Shown: piece by piece, positions 42,317-49,997 of the stretch
Numbering within the stretch: the stretch's first letter is position 1
How the letters are laid out: every line of letters starts with the position of its first letter
Assembly: GCA_910584435.1 (NCBI GenBank)
Contig: CAJUAP010000016.1
Coordinates: 1 to 64,000, forward strand
Source: an uncultured Acetatifactor sp.
Lineage (GTDB): Bacteria; Bacillota; Clostridia; Lachnospirales; Lachnospiraceae
Length of the DNA: 64,000 bases
Reading direction: 5' to 3'
The notes under the pieces: model-generated
The model's input: only the letters and a program-made list of their open reading frames with translations
What the model was told of the DNA's origin: nothing
Databases searched by the model: none
Program-made: the position numbers and the translations under genes

Positions 42317-42580
42317 CTATTTCCATTCCATGGCCCGAATATACTCCGTCAGCAGCTCCTCCACCAGTTCATCCCGTTCCACCTTCATAATCAGACTCCG
42401 GGCATTCTTATGACTGGTAATATAAGTAGGATCGCCGCTCATAATATATCCTACAATCTGGTTCACCGGATTGTAACCTTTCTCTGTCAACGCCTCATAT
42501 ACGGCGGATAACACCATTTTCGCCCCAGGCGCCGGCTCCGAGTCTACCCTGAAGTATTGTGTATTTCCCAAATTCTGCAT
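42317..42580 (-). CDS. ireB: IreB regulatory phosphoprotein
   Basis: 87 residues with TQYFRVDS, VYEALTEKGYNPVNQIVGYIMSGDPTYITSHKNAR and a C-terminal RDELVEELL, the near-invariant IreB/UPF0297 sequence. In Enterococcus it is phosphorylated by IreK and affects cephalosporin resistance. First gene of the ireB-ruvX-DUF1292 string. Confidence 0.93.
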   Translation of the reverse strand: MQNLGNTQYFRVDSEPAPGAKMVLSAVYEALTEKGYNPVNQIVGYIMSGDPTYITSHKNARSLIMKVERDELVEELLTEYIRAMEWK

Positions 42581-42678
42581 GCTCTAACCTCGTTCCGCTC
42601 CCTCTCTCGCCTTGTTCAAAAGCTCAACCAATCTTAATCTTCGTACTTTATTCCTTTATTACTATAACTCATTTGTGT

Positions 42679-44397
42679 TCAAAATTCAAGCGCAACGTTA
42701 TGAATCCGCGGTTTCTCCGCCAGCAGAATTTCATCTGTCAGATACCCCGTCACAAGCACACGCTCAATATCATCTGCTGCCGGTTCAGCCGCTTCCCGTC
42801 CTCCGCTCTCCACAGCCACCTTCACATAATCTCTGGTATGGCCTATTTTATATACGCGGCCGCCAATTTCTCTCATTTCTTCCGGCAGCACCTCTGCTTC
42901 TCTTCCTATGTAACGTTTTCGGAACTCTGCTGACTGGCTGGCGGCCAGTTCCAAGAGTACGCCGCTGCGCTGTGCCTTCACCGGTTCCGGTACCTGGCAG
43001 CTCATGGAAGCAGCCCTGGTGCCTTCCCTTTTAGAGTATTTGAAAATATGCATATCATAAAAACGGATTTTCTCCAGGAACTCTTTTGTCAGCGCAAATT
43101 CCTCTTCCGTTTCCCCCGGAAATCCCACGATTACATCCGTTGTAATAGCAGGATGGCTGAAAAACTTCCGCAGGATATTTACACTGGTATAGTATTCCCC
43201 GGTGGTATAATGTCTATTCATCCGTTTTAATGTTGTATCACATCCGCTTTGAAGCGATAAATGAAAATGCGGACATAATTTCGGCATTGCAGCAAGTCTT
43301 TCGGCCGTATCCTCCTGAATAATCCTGGGTTCCAGGGAACCTAAACGTATCCTTTCAAGTCCCTCCAGGCCATGAATACGTTCTATCAGATCAACCAGTT
43401 TACTGCTGCCTGTATATTGCGGCTGTTCCCCATGCAGAAGCCTCCGGCTCACCCCCGTTTTCCAGGCTTCCTCCTCAAAATCAATTCCATAAGAGCTGAT
43501 ATGGATGCCGGTAAGCACTACCTCCCGGCACCCCTCCTTTACCAGCCCTTCTATCTCCTTGATAATATCCTCCGCCCTGCGGCTTCGCACCCTCCCCCTG
43601 GCATACGGAATCACACAATAAGAGCAGAACTGATTACACCCGTCCTGAATCTTAATACAGGCTCTTGTATGCTCTCCTGTATGCTTTAACTGCATTTCCT
43701 CATACCCGCAATTCCCGTTGATGTCAATCATTGCAATCTGCTTCGTTTTGCCTTGTTCCGTCTGCCTCTCTGTCTCTGCTCCTTTTTTCGTTTGCCCATT
43801 CGTTTCTGTCTGTCTTCCTGTTTCTTCCTGCGCTTCTGCCCTTCCCTCTATCTCTGCCTGTCTTTCTGCCCCTTCCTGTACTTCTGCCCTTCCCTCTATC
43901 TCTGCCTGTCTTTCTGCCCCTTCCTGTACTTCTGCCCTTCCCTCTATCTCTGCCTGTCTTTCTGCCCCTTCCTGTACTTCTCCCTGTCCCCCTGCCTCCG
44001 TCGGTCTTTTTATTTCTTCTTGTCTCGCTGCACTCTGTTCCCATACCTGCCGCCGCTGCAGATATTCCTCTAATATGGGAACAATATCTTTTTTTCGATT
44101 ATTGCCAATGGCCAAGTCAATGCTGTCATCCTGCTCCACGGTTTTTCTTCCAGTCTGTACATAACAGCCCACCGCAACCACAACCGCCGCAGGATTTAAC
44201 TGTTTGGCCCGATGAAGCATCTGCCTGCTCTTCCTGTCTGCAATATTTGTCACCGTACATGTATTTACAATATAAATATCGGCAATCTCGTCAAAAGGAA
44301 CAATATAATACCCTTCTTCCTTCAAATTCTGCTGCATTGCCTCCATTTCATAAGAGTTTACCTTGCAGCCAAGATTATGAAATGCCACACGCTTCAT
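42679..44397 (-). CDS. mtaB: tRNA t6A37 methylthiotransferase with in-frame minisatellite
   Basis: Adds methylthio to t6A37 of tRNA. The N-terminal MTTase domain has Cys11, Cys47 and Cys78 (HNLGCKVN, VNTCTVTN, AVGCYVQ), and the radical SAM cluster is CNQFCSYC (Cys254, 258, 261). C-terminal TRAM domain follows. Total 572 residues against roughly 430-450 usual: residues about 120-220 are a Glu/Gln/Arg-rich insertion with three 16-residue repeats (VQEGAERQAEIEGRAE) between the two domains. GAGGTGAGGG precedes the ATG. The insertion keeps the frame, so the enzyme is probably made. Confidence 0.92.
   Translation of the reverse strand: MKRVAFHNLGCKVNSYEMEAMQQNLKEEGYYIVPFDEIADIYIVNTCTVTNIADRKSRQMLHRAKQLNPAAVVVAVGCYVQTGRKTVEQDDSIDLAIGNNRKKDIVPILEEYLQRRQVWEQSAARQEEIKRPTEAGGQGEVQEGAERQAEIEGRAEVQEGAERQAEIEGRAEVQEGAERQAEIEGRAEAQEETGRQTETNGQTKKGAETERQTEQGKTKQIAMIDINGNCGYEEMQLKHTGEHTRACIKIQDGCNQFCSYCVIPYARGRVRSRRAEDIIKEIEGLVKEGCREVVLTGIHISSYGIDFEEEAWKTGVSRRLLHGEQPQYTGSSKLVDLIERIHGLEGLERIRLGSLEPRIIQEDTAERLAAMPKLCPHFHLSLQSGCDTTLKRMNRHYTTGEYYTSVNILRKFFSHPAITTDVIVGFPGETEEEFALTKEFLEKIRFYDMHIFKYSKREGTRAASMSCQVPEPVKAQRSGVLLELAASQSAEFRKRYIGREAEVLPEEMREIGGRVYKIGHTRDYVKVAVESGGREAAEPAADDIERVLVTGYLTDEILLAEKPRIHNVALEF
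43832..43985. repeat. 48-bp minisatellite inside mtaB
   Basis: Three-plus units at 48-bp spacing (43832, 43880, 43928), unit starting CTTCTGCCCTTCCCTCTATC on the plus strand; a multiple of three, so the reading frame is kept. Long open frames on the opposite strand here are artefacts. Confidence 0.9.
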
Positions 44398-44544
44398 ACC
44401 CTCACCTCATATTTAAAGTAATAGCCAATAGAATCTTTTTCTGTTTTCCTGTCAAATATAAATGTTATCTCAACACCATCCTTGTCGGTTTTTGAGTATT
44501 CCTGAAAAACAACATTCCGCAACTGATTTTATCGGACTTTTCCC

Positions 44545-44573
44545 TTGACTTTTGTTCTGCAAGACATTAAGAT
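44545..44573 (+). promoter_or_regulatory. Promoter of the HPr-like gene
   Basis: TTGACT (44545-44550), 17 bp, TAAGAT (44568-44573), about 110 bp before the start. Confidence 0.55.
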
Positions 44574-44681
44574 GGAGACAGGAATTATGGAGTTACCATT
44601 CACAGAGGAACACTATTTTTACTTTTCAGCATCTGACTGCGGATCGTAACTTTGCAGACCTATATCAAGGAGGAAACAATC

Positions 44682-44912
44682 ATGAAAACAGTACAGATTT
44701 CTTTAAATTCCATTGACAAGGTAAAATCCTTTGTAAATGATATCACCAAGTTCGATTGCGATTTTGACCTTGTATCTGGCAGATATGTAATTGATGCAAA
44801 ATCTATTATGGGAATTTTCAGCCTGGACTTATCCAAGCCAATCGATCTGAACATCCATTCCGAAGACAGTGCAAATGAAGTAATGGAGACGCTCAAACCC
44901 TATATGATCTAA
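44682..44912 (+). CDS. HPr-like protein without the phospho-acceptor histidine
   Basis: 76 residues, perfect ribosome site AAGGAGG. The fold signature is HPr-like: SGRYVIDAKSIMGIFSLDLS matches the region around Ser46, and NEVMETLKPYM the last helix. The active-site GLHARP segment around His15 is replaced by VNDITKFDCDFDLVSG, so it cannot take part in normal PTS phosphotransfer. Compare Crh of Bacillus, which also lacks His15 and keeps Ser46 for regulation. Single gene with its own promoter and a hairpin downstream. Confidence 0.8.
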   Translation: MKTVQISLNSIDKVKSFVNDITKFDCDFDLVSGRYVIDAKSIMGIFSLDLSKPIDLNIHSEDSANEVMETLKPYMI

Positions 44913-45216
44913 TCAATAGCTGCTGGTATGCAGCTTGACGGGTTTTCACAATGCTGCTTCAGAGAACATGAAACTTATTGTGAAATACATTTTGAATATA
45001 ACAGTTCAGCCTATTGCTGAACTGTTATATTTTTAAACTTTATACTTACTTTTGATAACTATCACTTACGTCTGTTTCCTTCTATACCGTTTGCTTTACC
45101 TATGTCCTGCATTTGTTTCCTTATATACTGTTTTTTCCTATGTTCTGCTTCTGATTCTTTCCGCGCTCTTGCTTTAACCTCTGTTACCTTCAGCATAATG
45201 CTTTTCACACCTATGC
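44913..45216. other. Gene-free stretch between HPr-like and thiI genes
   Basis: A GCTGCTGG...GCAGC hairpin near 44920, the R1 palindrome at 44999-45027, and pyrimidine-rich degenerate repeats of CCTATGTTCTGC type from 45060 to 45190. No gene seen. Confidence 0.55.
44999..45027. repeat. R1 palindrome with T-run
   Basis: Arms TAACAGTTCAG and CTGAACTGTTA around CCTATTG, then TATTTTTAAA. This member could be a true terminator for the HPr-like gene. Confidence 0.75.
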
Positions 45217-46395
45217 TTATTCCACAATAATAAGCTCGTCCGTTTCCAGCGCAGTCTTCACCAATTCCTCTATCTTTTCGTCCAGATTATGCTCATGGCG
45301 ACGGATGAATTTCACGTTGGGTTTGGTCACAGGATGCTTTGCAACAAATGTAGTACAACAATCCTCATAAGGTAAAATGGACGTCTCAAATGTGCCGATT
45401 TTATGAGCAGCCTCCACAATTTCCTGCTTGTCAAATCCAATCAGCGGACGATACACAGGCAACTCGCACACCTCATTGGTGGCAATCAGAGAATTCATCG
45501 TTTGGGAAGCGACCTGCCCGATACTTTCACCTGTAATCAATCCCAGGCAGCCTGTTCCCTTGGCAATATGCTCTGCAATCCGCATCATATAGCGGCGCAT
45601 TATAATCGTCAACTCCTCATGGGGACATTTCTCGTAAATATATAATTGTATGTCTGTAAACGTAATCACATGCAGATATATCGGCCCCGTATACCGCGAT
45701 ACAATTCTGGCCAAGTCCACCACCTTCTGCTTCGCCCGGTCACTGGTATATGGCGGCGCATGAAAATAAACCGCGTCAAGCTTCACACCGCGTTTTGCAA
45801 TCATATATCCTGCCACAGGGGAATCAATCCCGCCGGACAAGAGCAGCATGGCCTTGCCGCCTGTGCCCACAGGCATTCCCCCCGGTCCCGGATTCACTAT
45901 GGAATAAATATGAATTTTTTCCCTTATCTCAACATTCAGCAGAATCTCCGGTTCATGCACATCCACAGACATTTCCGGATAAGCGCGGAGAATGGCCGCT
46001 CCCAAATCTGCATTGACCTCCATGGATCCCTTGGGATAGTCCTTACGGGCACGTCTGGAATTCACCTTAAAAGTCCTGCTCTTGTCAGGATACACATCGG
46101 CAATATATTTTACCACCGTCTCACAGAGCTTTTCAAATCCTTCATCCTCCACAGACACAACGGGGCAGATGCCGGAGATACCAAATACTTTCTCTAACTG
46201 TGCCACCGTGTCCTCATAATCAAATTCCCCGGCAGTCTCCACATAAATACGCCCTTGTGACTTATGCACCAGAAAATCTCCGTCGCATTTTTTCAAAGCA
46301 TACTTGATCTGATGCACCAACGCATCCTCAAATAGATGCCGATTCTTCCCCTTAACGCCGATTTCAGCGTATTTTATCAAAAAAGAAGTAAACAT
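45217..46395 (-). CDS. thiI: tRNA 4-thiouridine synthetase
   Basis: 392 residues: N-terminal ferredoxin-like and THUMP domains (SFLIKYAEIGVKGKNRHLFE; TFKVNSRRARKDYP), then the PP-loop ATPase AMLLLSGGIDSPVAGYM, and EDCCTTFVAKHP near the C-terminus. No rhodanese domain, as in Bacillus ThiI. It forms s4U8 in tRNA with sulfur from the upstream NifS-like desulfurase. ATG 46395 (MFTSFLIKY) fits the family start; the ORF extends seven codons further. Confidence 0.93.
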   Translation of the reverse strand: MFTSFLIKYAEIGVKGKNRHLFEDALVHQIKYALKKCDGDFLVHKSQGRIYVETAGEFDYEDTVAQLEKVFGISGICPVVSVEDEGFEKLCETVVKYIADVYPDKSRTFKVNSRRARKDYPKGSMEVNADLGAAILRAYPEMSVDVHEPEILLNVEIREKIHIYSIVNPGPGGMPVGTGGKAMLLLSGGIDSPVAGYMIAKRGVKLDAVYFHAPPYTSDRAKQKVVDLARIVSRYTGPIYLHVITFTDIQLYIYEKCPHEELTIIMRRYMMRIAEHIAKGTGCLGLITGESIGQVASQTMNSLIATNEVCELPVYRPLIGFDKQEIVEAAHKIGTFETSILPYEDCCTTFVAKHPVTKPNVKFIRRHEHNLDEKIEELVKTALETDELIIVE

Positions 46396-46460
46396 TTTAC
46401 CGAATCCTACCTCCATCTCTTAGAACAGACTTTCTTCTCACACTTCCTGACATGCCGACA

Positions 46461-46512
46461 AGAGGGGGCGGAGCCCACCTCTTTTGGGGAGCGGAGCCCA
46501 CCTCTTTTGGCG
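46461..46512. repeat. Tandem GGAGCCCACCTCTTTT repeat (R4, copy 2)
   Basis: Two units, AGAGGGGGCGGAGCCCACCT and GGGGAGCGGAGCCCACCTCT type, between nifS and thiI. Related to 39326-39377. Confidence 0.75.
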
Positions 46513-46560
46513 GCACAAATAATCTATAAACCCGGTGCAGACAAAGCGCAAAGGACGCGC

Positions 46561-47730
46561 CTATCTTCGTGTATATTTCCTCAACATAGGAATTTTACCA
46601 TATAATGCCCGCAATGTATAGTCTATTTCTTCAAGAGTGGTATAAACCGAGAAGCTGAACCTGATCGTGGATTCCAGCAAGGACCTGTCAATTCCCATTG
46701 CAATCAAGGTTTGAGACGGCTGCGGTTTACGGGCTGCACAGGCACTTCCTGCAGAGACATAGATATTATCCTCTTCCAGCGCATGAAGCAGTACTTCGCT
46801 CCGCACCCCCTTAAAAGACACACTGACGATATGAGGCGCAGTTCCTTCGCCATCCTCTTTTCCCGGAAGCAGCCCATTGATTTGAACTCCCTCCATCTTC
46901 CTGATTTCCTGTATAAAATACCGCTTACACTCATACAGCCGTTTCACATCATCCTCATAATGCGCCGCTAAAAGCTCTGCTGCCTTTGCCATGCCAGCCA
47001 CACCGGGCACATTATCCGTACCGGAACGAAGATTCCTCTGCTGCCCTCCGCCATGGATGACAGGATGAATCTTGACTTTATCCCCTATATACAAGAGACC
47101 CACACCCTTAGGACCATGAATTTTATGCCCACTGGCAGACATAAGATCGATATTCATCCTTTTGGGGTAGATTTTAGCCTTTCCAAATCCCTGCACCGCA
47201 TCCACGTGAAACAGCGTATTGGGATTCATTCTTTTAATCAATGCACCTGCTTCCTCCACAGGCTGCAATGCGCCGACTTCATTATTGGTGTGCATAATTG
47301 ACACCAAAATGGTATCCTGCCGCATCTGCCGCTGCAGTTCGTCTAATGATACCTGTCCATATGCATTTACCGGCAGATAAGATACCCTGTAACCCAGAGA
47401 TTCCATATGACGCATGGTATTCATCACTGCCGGATGTTCCACTTGCGTGGTAATCAGATGCTTTCCTCGTCTGCTGTTGGCCATGGCACACCCCATAATT
47501 GCCATGTTGTCTGACTCTGTACCTCCTGAAGTAAAGTATATTTCCTTTTCGTCTACTTTCAGGAGTTTTACAAAAGTCTGCTTCGCATAGGTAAGGTACT
47601 GCTCCGCCTCCATCCCTTTCCTATGGAGACTGGACGGATTACCATAGTCCACACACATGATTTTCGTCATCAATTCCGCCACTTCAGGAAATACCCTGGT
47701 GGTTGCGGAATTGTCCAAATACACTTCCAT
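46561..47730 (-). CDS. nifS: Cysteine desulfurase (NifS/IscS-like)
   Basis: 389 residues, PLP enzyme. Begins MEVYLDNSATTRVFPEV; HVDAVQGFGK; the PLP lysine in SASGHKIHGPKGVG; catalytic cysteine in SAGSACAARKPQPS. AAAGGAG is ahead of the ATG. It is followed on the same strand by thiI, an arrangement in which the desulfurase serves s4U formation. Confidence 0.93.
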   Translation of the reverse strand: MEVYLDNSATTRVFPEVAELMTKIMCVDYGNPSSLHRKGMEAEQYLTYAKQTFVKLLKVDEKEIYFTSGGTESDNMAIMGCAMANSRRGKHLITTQVEHPAVMNTMRHMESLGYRVSYLPVNAYGQVSLDELQRQMRQDTILVSIMHTNNEVGALQPVEEAGALIKRMNPNTLFHVDAVQGFGKAKIYPKRMNIDLMSASGHKIHGPKGVGLLYIGDKVKIHPVIHGGGQQRNLRSGTDNVPGVAGMAKAAELLAAHYEDDVKRLYECKRYFIQEIRKMEGVQINGLLPGKEDGEGTAPHIVSVSFKGVRSEVLLHALEEDNIYVSAGSACAARKPQPSQTLIAMGIDRSLLESTIRFSFSVYTTLEEIDYTLRALYGKIPMLRKYTRR

Positions 47731-48076
47731 AGTTTTACTCCTTTAATCAGTTGACTGCAATATCATTTTCAAGTTATAACAATCAAGTTATCATATCATA
47801 TGCAGGATATTCTGTCCTTGCCACGCAGCATAAGCAGCATACTTTCGTATACCGCTTATAATTTATACTGACGGTCACTAAAACCTGCCAAGTAACCTGA
47901 CGCACGAGCGAAAGGCGTCAAGGTCACCGCGGCAAATTTCAACGCTCGTGAGTATAATACCGCACACCGTTAAAACCTGCCGTAAGTTCCGTCTGCCCAC
48001 CGCCGACAGGATACCTATGCTCATTTTCCTAAGACGCCCAGGAGGCACTGAACTCCCGATGCATTGAATTATGCTG
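47731..48076. other. Gene-free stretch between nifS and the acetyltransferase gene
   Basis: Holds copy 2 of the 97-bp dispersed repeat (47861-47957). Otherwise no coding or RNA feature is evident. Confidence 0.55.
47861..47957 (+). repeat. 97-bp dispersed repeat (copy 2)
   Basis: Begins ATTTATACTGACGGTCACTA and ends CGCTCGTGAGTATAA; same length and order as 23813-23909 with about a dozen differences. Not next to a coding end here. Confidence 0.85.
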
Positions 48077-48511
48077 TCACAGCTCTTTCCTGAAACAAAT
48101 CACCCTATTGGCCTCCGTAAACCCCGCCGCCAGATGAAATTGCAGGCTGTTGTCATTTCCCAGTTCACAGTCACTTGCAAATTCCGTACACCCTTTTGCT
48201 TTTGCCCACTTCTCACATTCCTTCAGCAGTTCCTCTGCATAACCTTTACGACGGAATTCCTCATGCACAAAGATGCCTTCCAAATACCCCACCGGTGTGG
48301 AATCGGTTCCCTCCACATAATCATGCCGCAATTGGCATTGTGCGAACCCGACAGGCTGCTCCTTGTCATATTTAAGGAAAAATACCCCGTCATTTTTTAA
48401 CATGATTTCAGAGAATTCCTCTATCAGCTCCTGCATGGAAGGTTCCTTCCACATCTGCACTGCCAGTCCTGCCACTATAACCAAATCTTCTGTTTTCGCC
48501 TGTCTTACCAT
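48077..48511 (-). CDS. AAC(6')-like aminoglycoside acetyltransferase (GNAT)
   Basis: 144 residues from ATG 48511. Strong similarity to AAC(6') enzymes: GFAQCQLRHDYVEGTDSTPV, GYLEGIFVHEEFRRKGYAEELL (acetyl-CoA motif) and GCTEFASDCELGNDNSLQFH. It may acetylate aminoglycosides at the 6'-amino group; the native role could differ, as many chromosomal members are silent or act on other amines. The upstream in-frame ATG at 48586 has no ribosome site. Confidence 0.82.
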   Translation of the reverse strand: MVRQAKTEDLVIVAGLAVQMWKEPSMQELIEEFSEIMLKNDGVFFLKYDKEQPVGFAQCQLRHDYVEGTDSTPVGYLEGIFVHEEFRRKGYAEELLKECEKWAKAKGCTEFASDCELGNDNSLQFHLAAGFTEANRVICFRKEL

Positions 48512-48877
48512 ATCAGCCTCTGCTTTCTCCTCCGCTCCGCTGCTTCCCATACCCACAATCAATCCATTCGATTTTTCCCGTATCATTATTGAACAAAATC
48601 AGGATTTCCCCAATATTGAAATAAAAATAACCAATACAGGCTCTTCGCCCAAAATCATTTCTCTACCAATCCATGGACCAGCAGCATCTGCCCATCTATT
48701 ACCGCAAGAAGACACAGCATGAGAAAACCTGATTTTCCTCATGCTGCGTTTACCAAACGAAAACCACTCATTCAGTCATCAAATGTAAGTATAAAAATCT
48801 GCTGCCACAAGCAATCGCACAATGAAATCACCAAAAATCCGGCTTTTTCTCATTTACTTCATTTTTTGTCGGCAGAT
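48512..48877. other. Gene-free stretch with a strong hairpin
   Basis: No gene recognised. The main feature is the hairpin at 48715-48746 between the lipoprotein and acetyltransferase genes; the rest is unremarkable. Confidence 0.5.
48715..48746 (-). terminator. Hairpin downstream of the lipoprotein gene
   Basis: CAGCATGAG and CTCATGCTG with inner AAAA/TTTT pairing. On the minus strand it is followed by TGTCTTCTTG, a weak T-run, about 130 bp past the lipoprotein stop. Confidence 0.5.
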
Positions 48878-49933
48878 TCAATTAGTATCAGGAGTCCATT
48901 CCACATCCACATCTCCTCCCTGTGGCGGATCAGGCTCCGCAGGCGGTTCTGTCTCCCGGGGAGGTTCCGGTGTTGCCGCTCCTTCATTATTATCATCGTC
49001 ATCATCATCGTCATCATCATCCGGCCCTGGTTCCGGTACAGGCGTCGGCGTAACCACTGGCTTGGGGGTTGGTGTGACGCTTGGTTTTGGGGTTGGTGTA
49101 GGCACAGGCGTGGGCACAGGCGTAGGCGTTGCCACAGGATTCCCCTGTTCGTCATACGTAACAGTACTCACCTTGTAAGTAAATCCCTCCCTGTTTGTCC
49201 ACAGGTCAAATGCATCTCCTTCCACACCTACATAAGAGGATGTGGTAAGCTCTCCCACATAATGGCCTTCCGCATAAGTTCCCTTCTGCCAGATAATCTC
49301 ACCAATCGCGCTGTCAATCCGCCAGCTCTCAAACGCTCCGTCAGGCAGCCCTTCCTTGGAAGAAGTCACTAACAACTGCGTAACCCTGTTAAATTGTTTC
49401 AACAGAATCAGTTTCCCTTCCTGGTTCTGGAAACATATATCCGCATAAAGCACTCCTGACGAGTCTTCACCTATCTGTACGGTTAAAATCGGCAAATCAC
49501 CCTGATATAGGCTATAGCTTCTGCCTCCTGTATAGGAACCTGCTGTCATAGTTTCAAACCATTGCTCGTTTTCCACCATATGAATCGCTTCTCCTATATA
49601 TTCGGGAATCTCCAGATTCATGTACAAAGTCTTCAGAGACTCCTGGACAGCCGCCTCCTCCTGCTCTGAAAGATCCACTGCCAAATGCAGCAGCTGAATC
49701 TGAGAGGGATCTGCCGTGGGATCTGCCGCAGCATCCGCTGCAGGTTCGGGGGACAGATCTACCGGCGGATCCGTAACGGTCACAGGAATGACAGATACCA
49801 CCCCAACCGAACTGCTTGTGGAGCCGTTATCTGTTCCACCCATCCCCATTTGCTCACTTCCATCACCACAACCCGAAAGAACCCCGGAAAGTACAGCCAT
49901 GACAGAAATGATAGTAAAATATTTCTTCTTCAT
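48878..49933 (-). CDS. Lipoprotein with Thr-Pro linker and poly-Asp run
   Basis: 351 residues. Lipobox VLSGC (Cys22). The middle part (about 70-265) is a beta-rich domain with repeats of GEDSSGVLYADICFQN and GTYAEGHYVGELTTSSYVG type, a MORN-like flavour. The C-terminus is a long extended linker: TPTPVPTPVPTPTPKP, then ten consecutive Asp residues and a Pro/Glu-rich tail. Probably a surface protein that reaches through the cell wall; the Asp run may bind calcium. No family is assigned with confidence. Confidence 0.75.
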   Translation of the reverse strand: MKKKYFTIISVMAVLSGVLSGCGDGSEQMGMGGTDNGSTSSSVGVVSVIPVTVTDPPVDLSPEPAADAAADPTADPSQIQLLHLAVDLSEQEEAAVQESLKTLYMNLEIPEYIGEAIHMVENEQWFETMTAGSYTGGRSYSLYQGDLPILTVQIGEDSSGVLYADICFQNQEGKLILLKQFNRVTQLLVTSSKEGLPDGAFESWRIDSAIGEIIWQKGTYAEGHYVGELTTSSYVGVEGDAFDLWTNREGFTYKVSTVTYDEQGNPVATPTPVPTPVPTPTPKPSVTPTPKPVVTPTPVPEPGPDDDDDDDDDDNNEGAATPEPPRETEPPAEPDPPQGGDVDVEWTPDTN

Positions 49934-49997
49934 AATACTCCTCTCTTTTTCCTGCCAGCAGCAGCCAGCATTTTACCATAACTAACATAAACCACAA

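Noticed and set aside
43718..44495. Plus-strand Ser/Cys/Pro-rich frames opposite mtaB
   Set aside because: Produced by the 48-bp repeat on the antisense strand; low complexity and no conserved motif.
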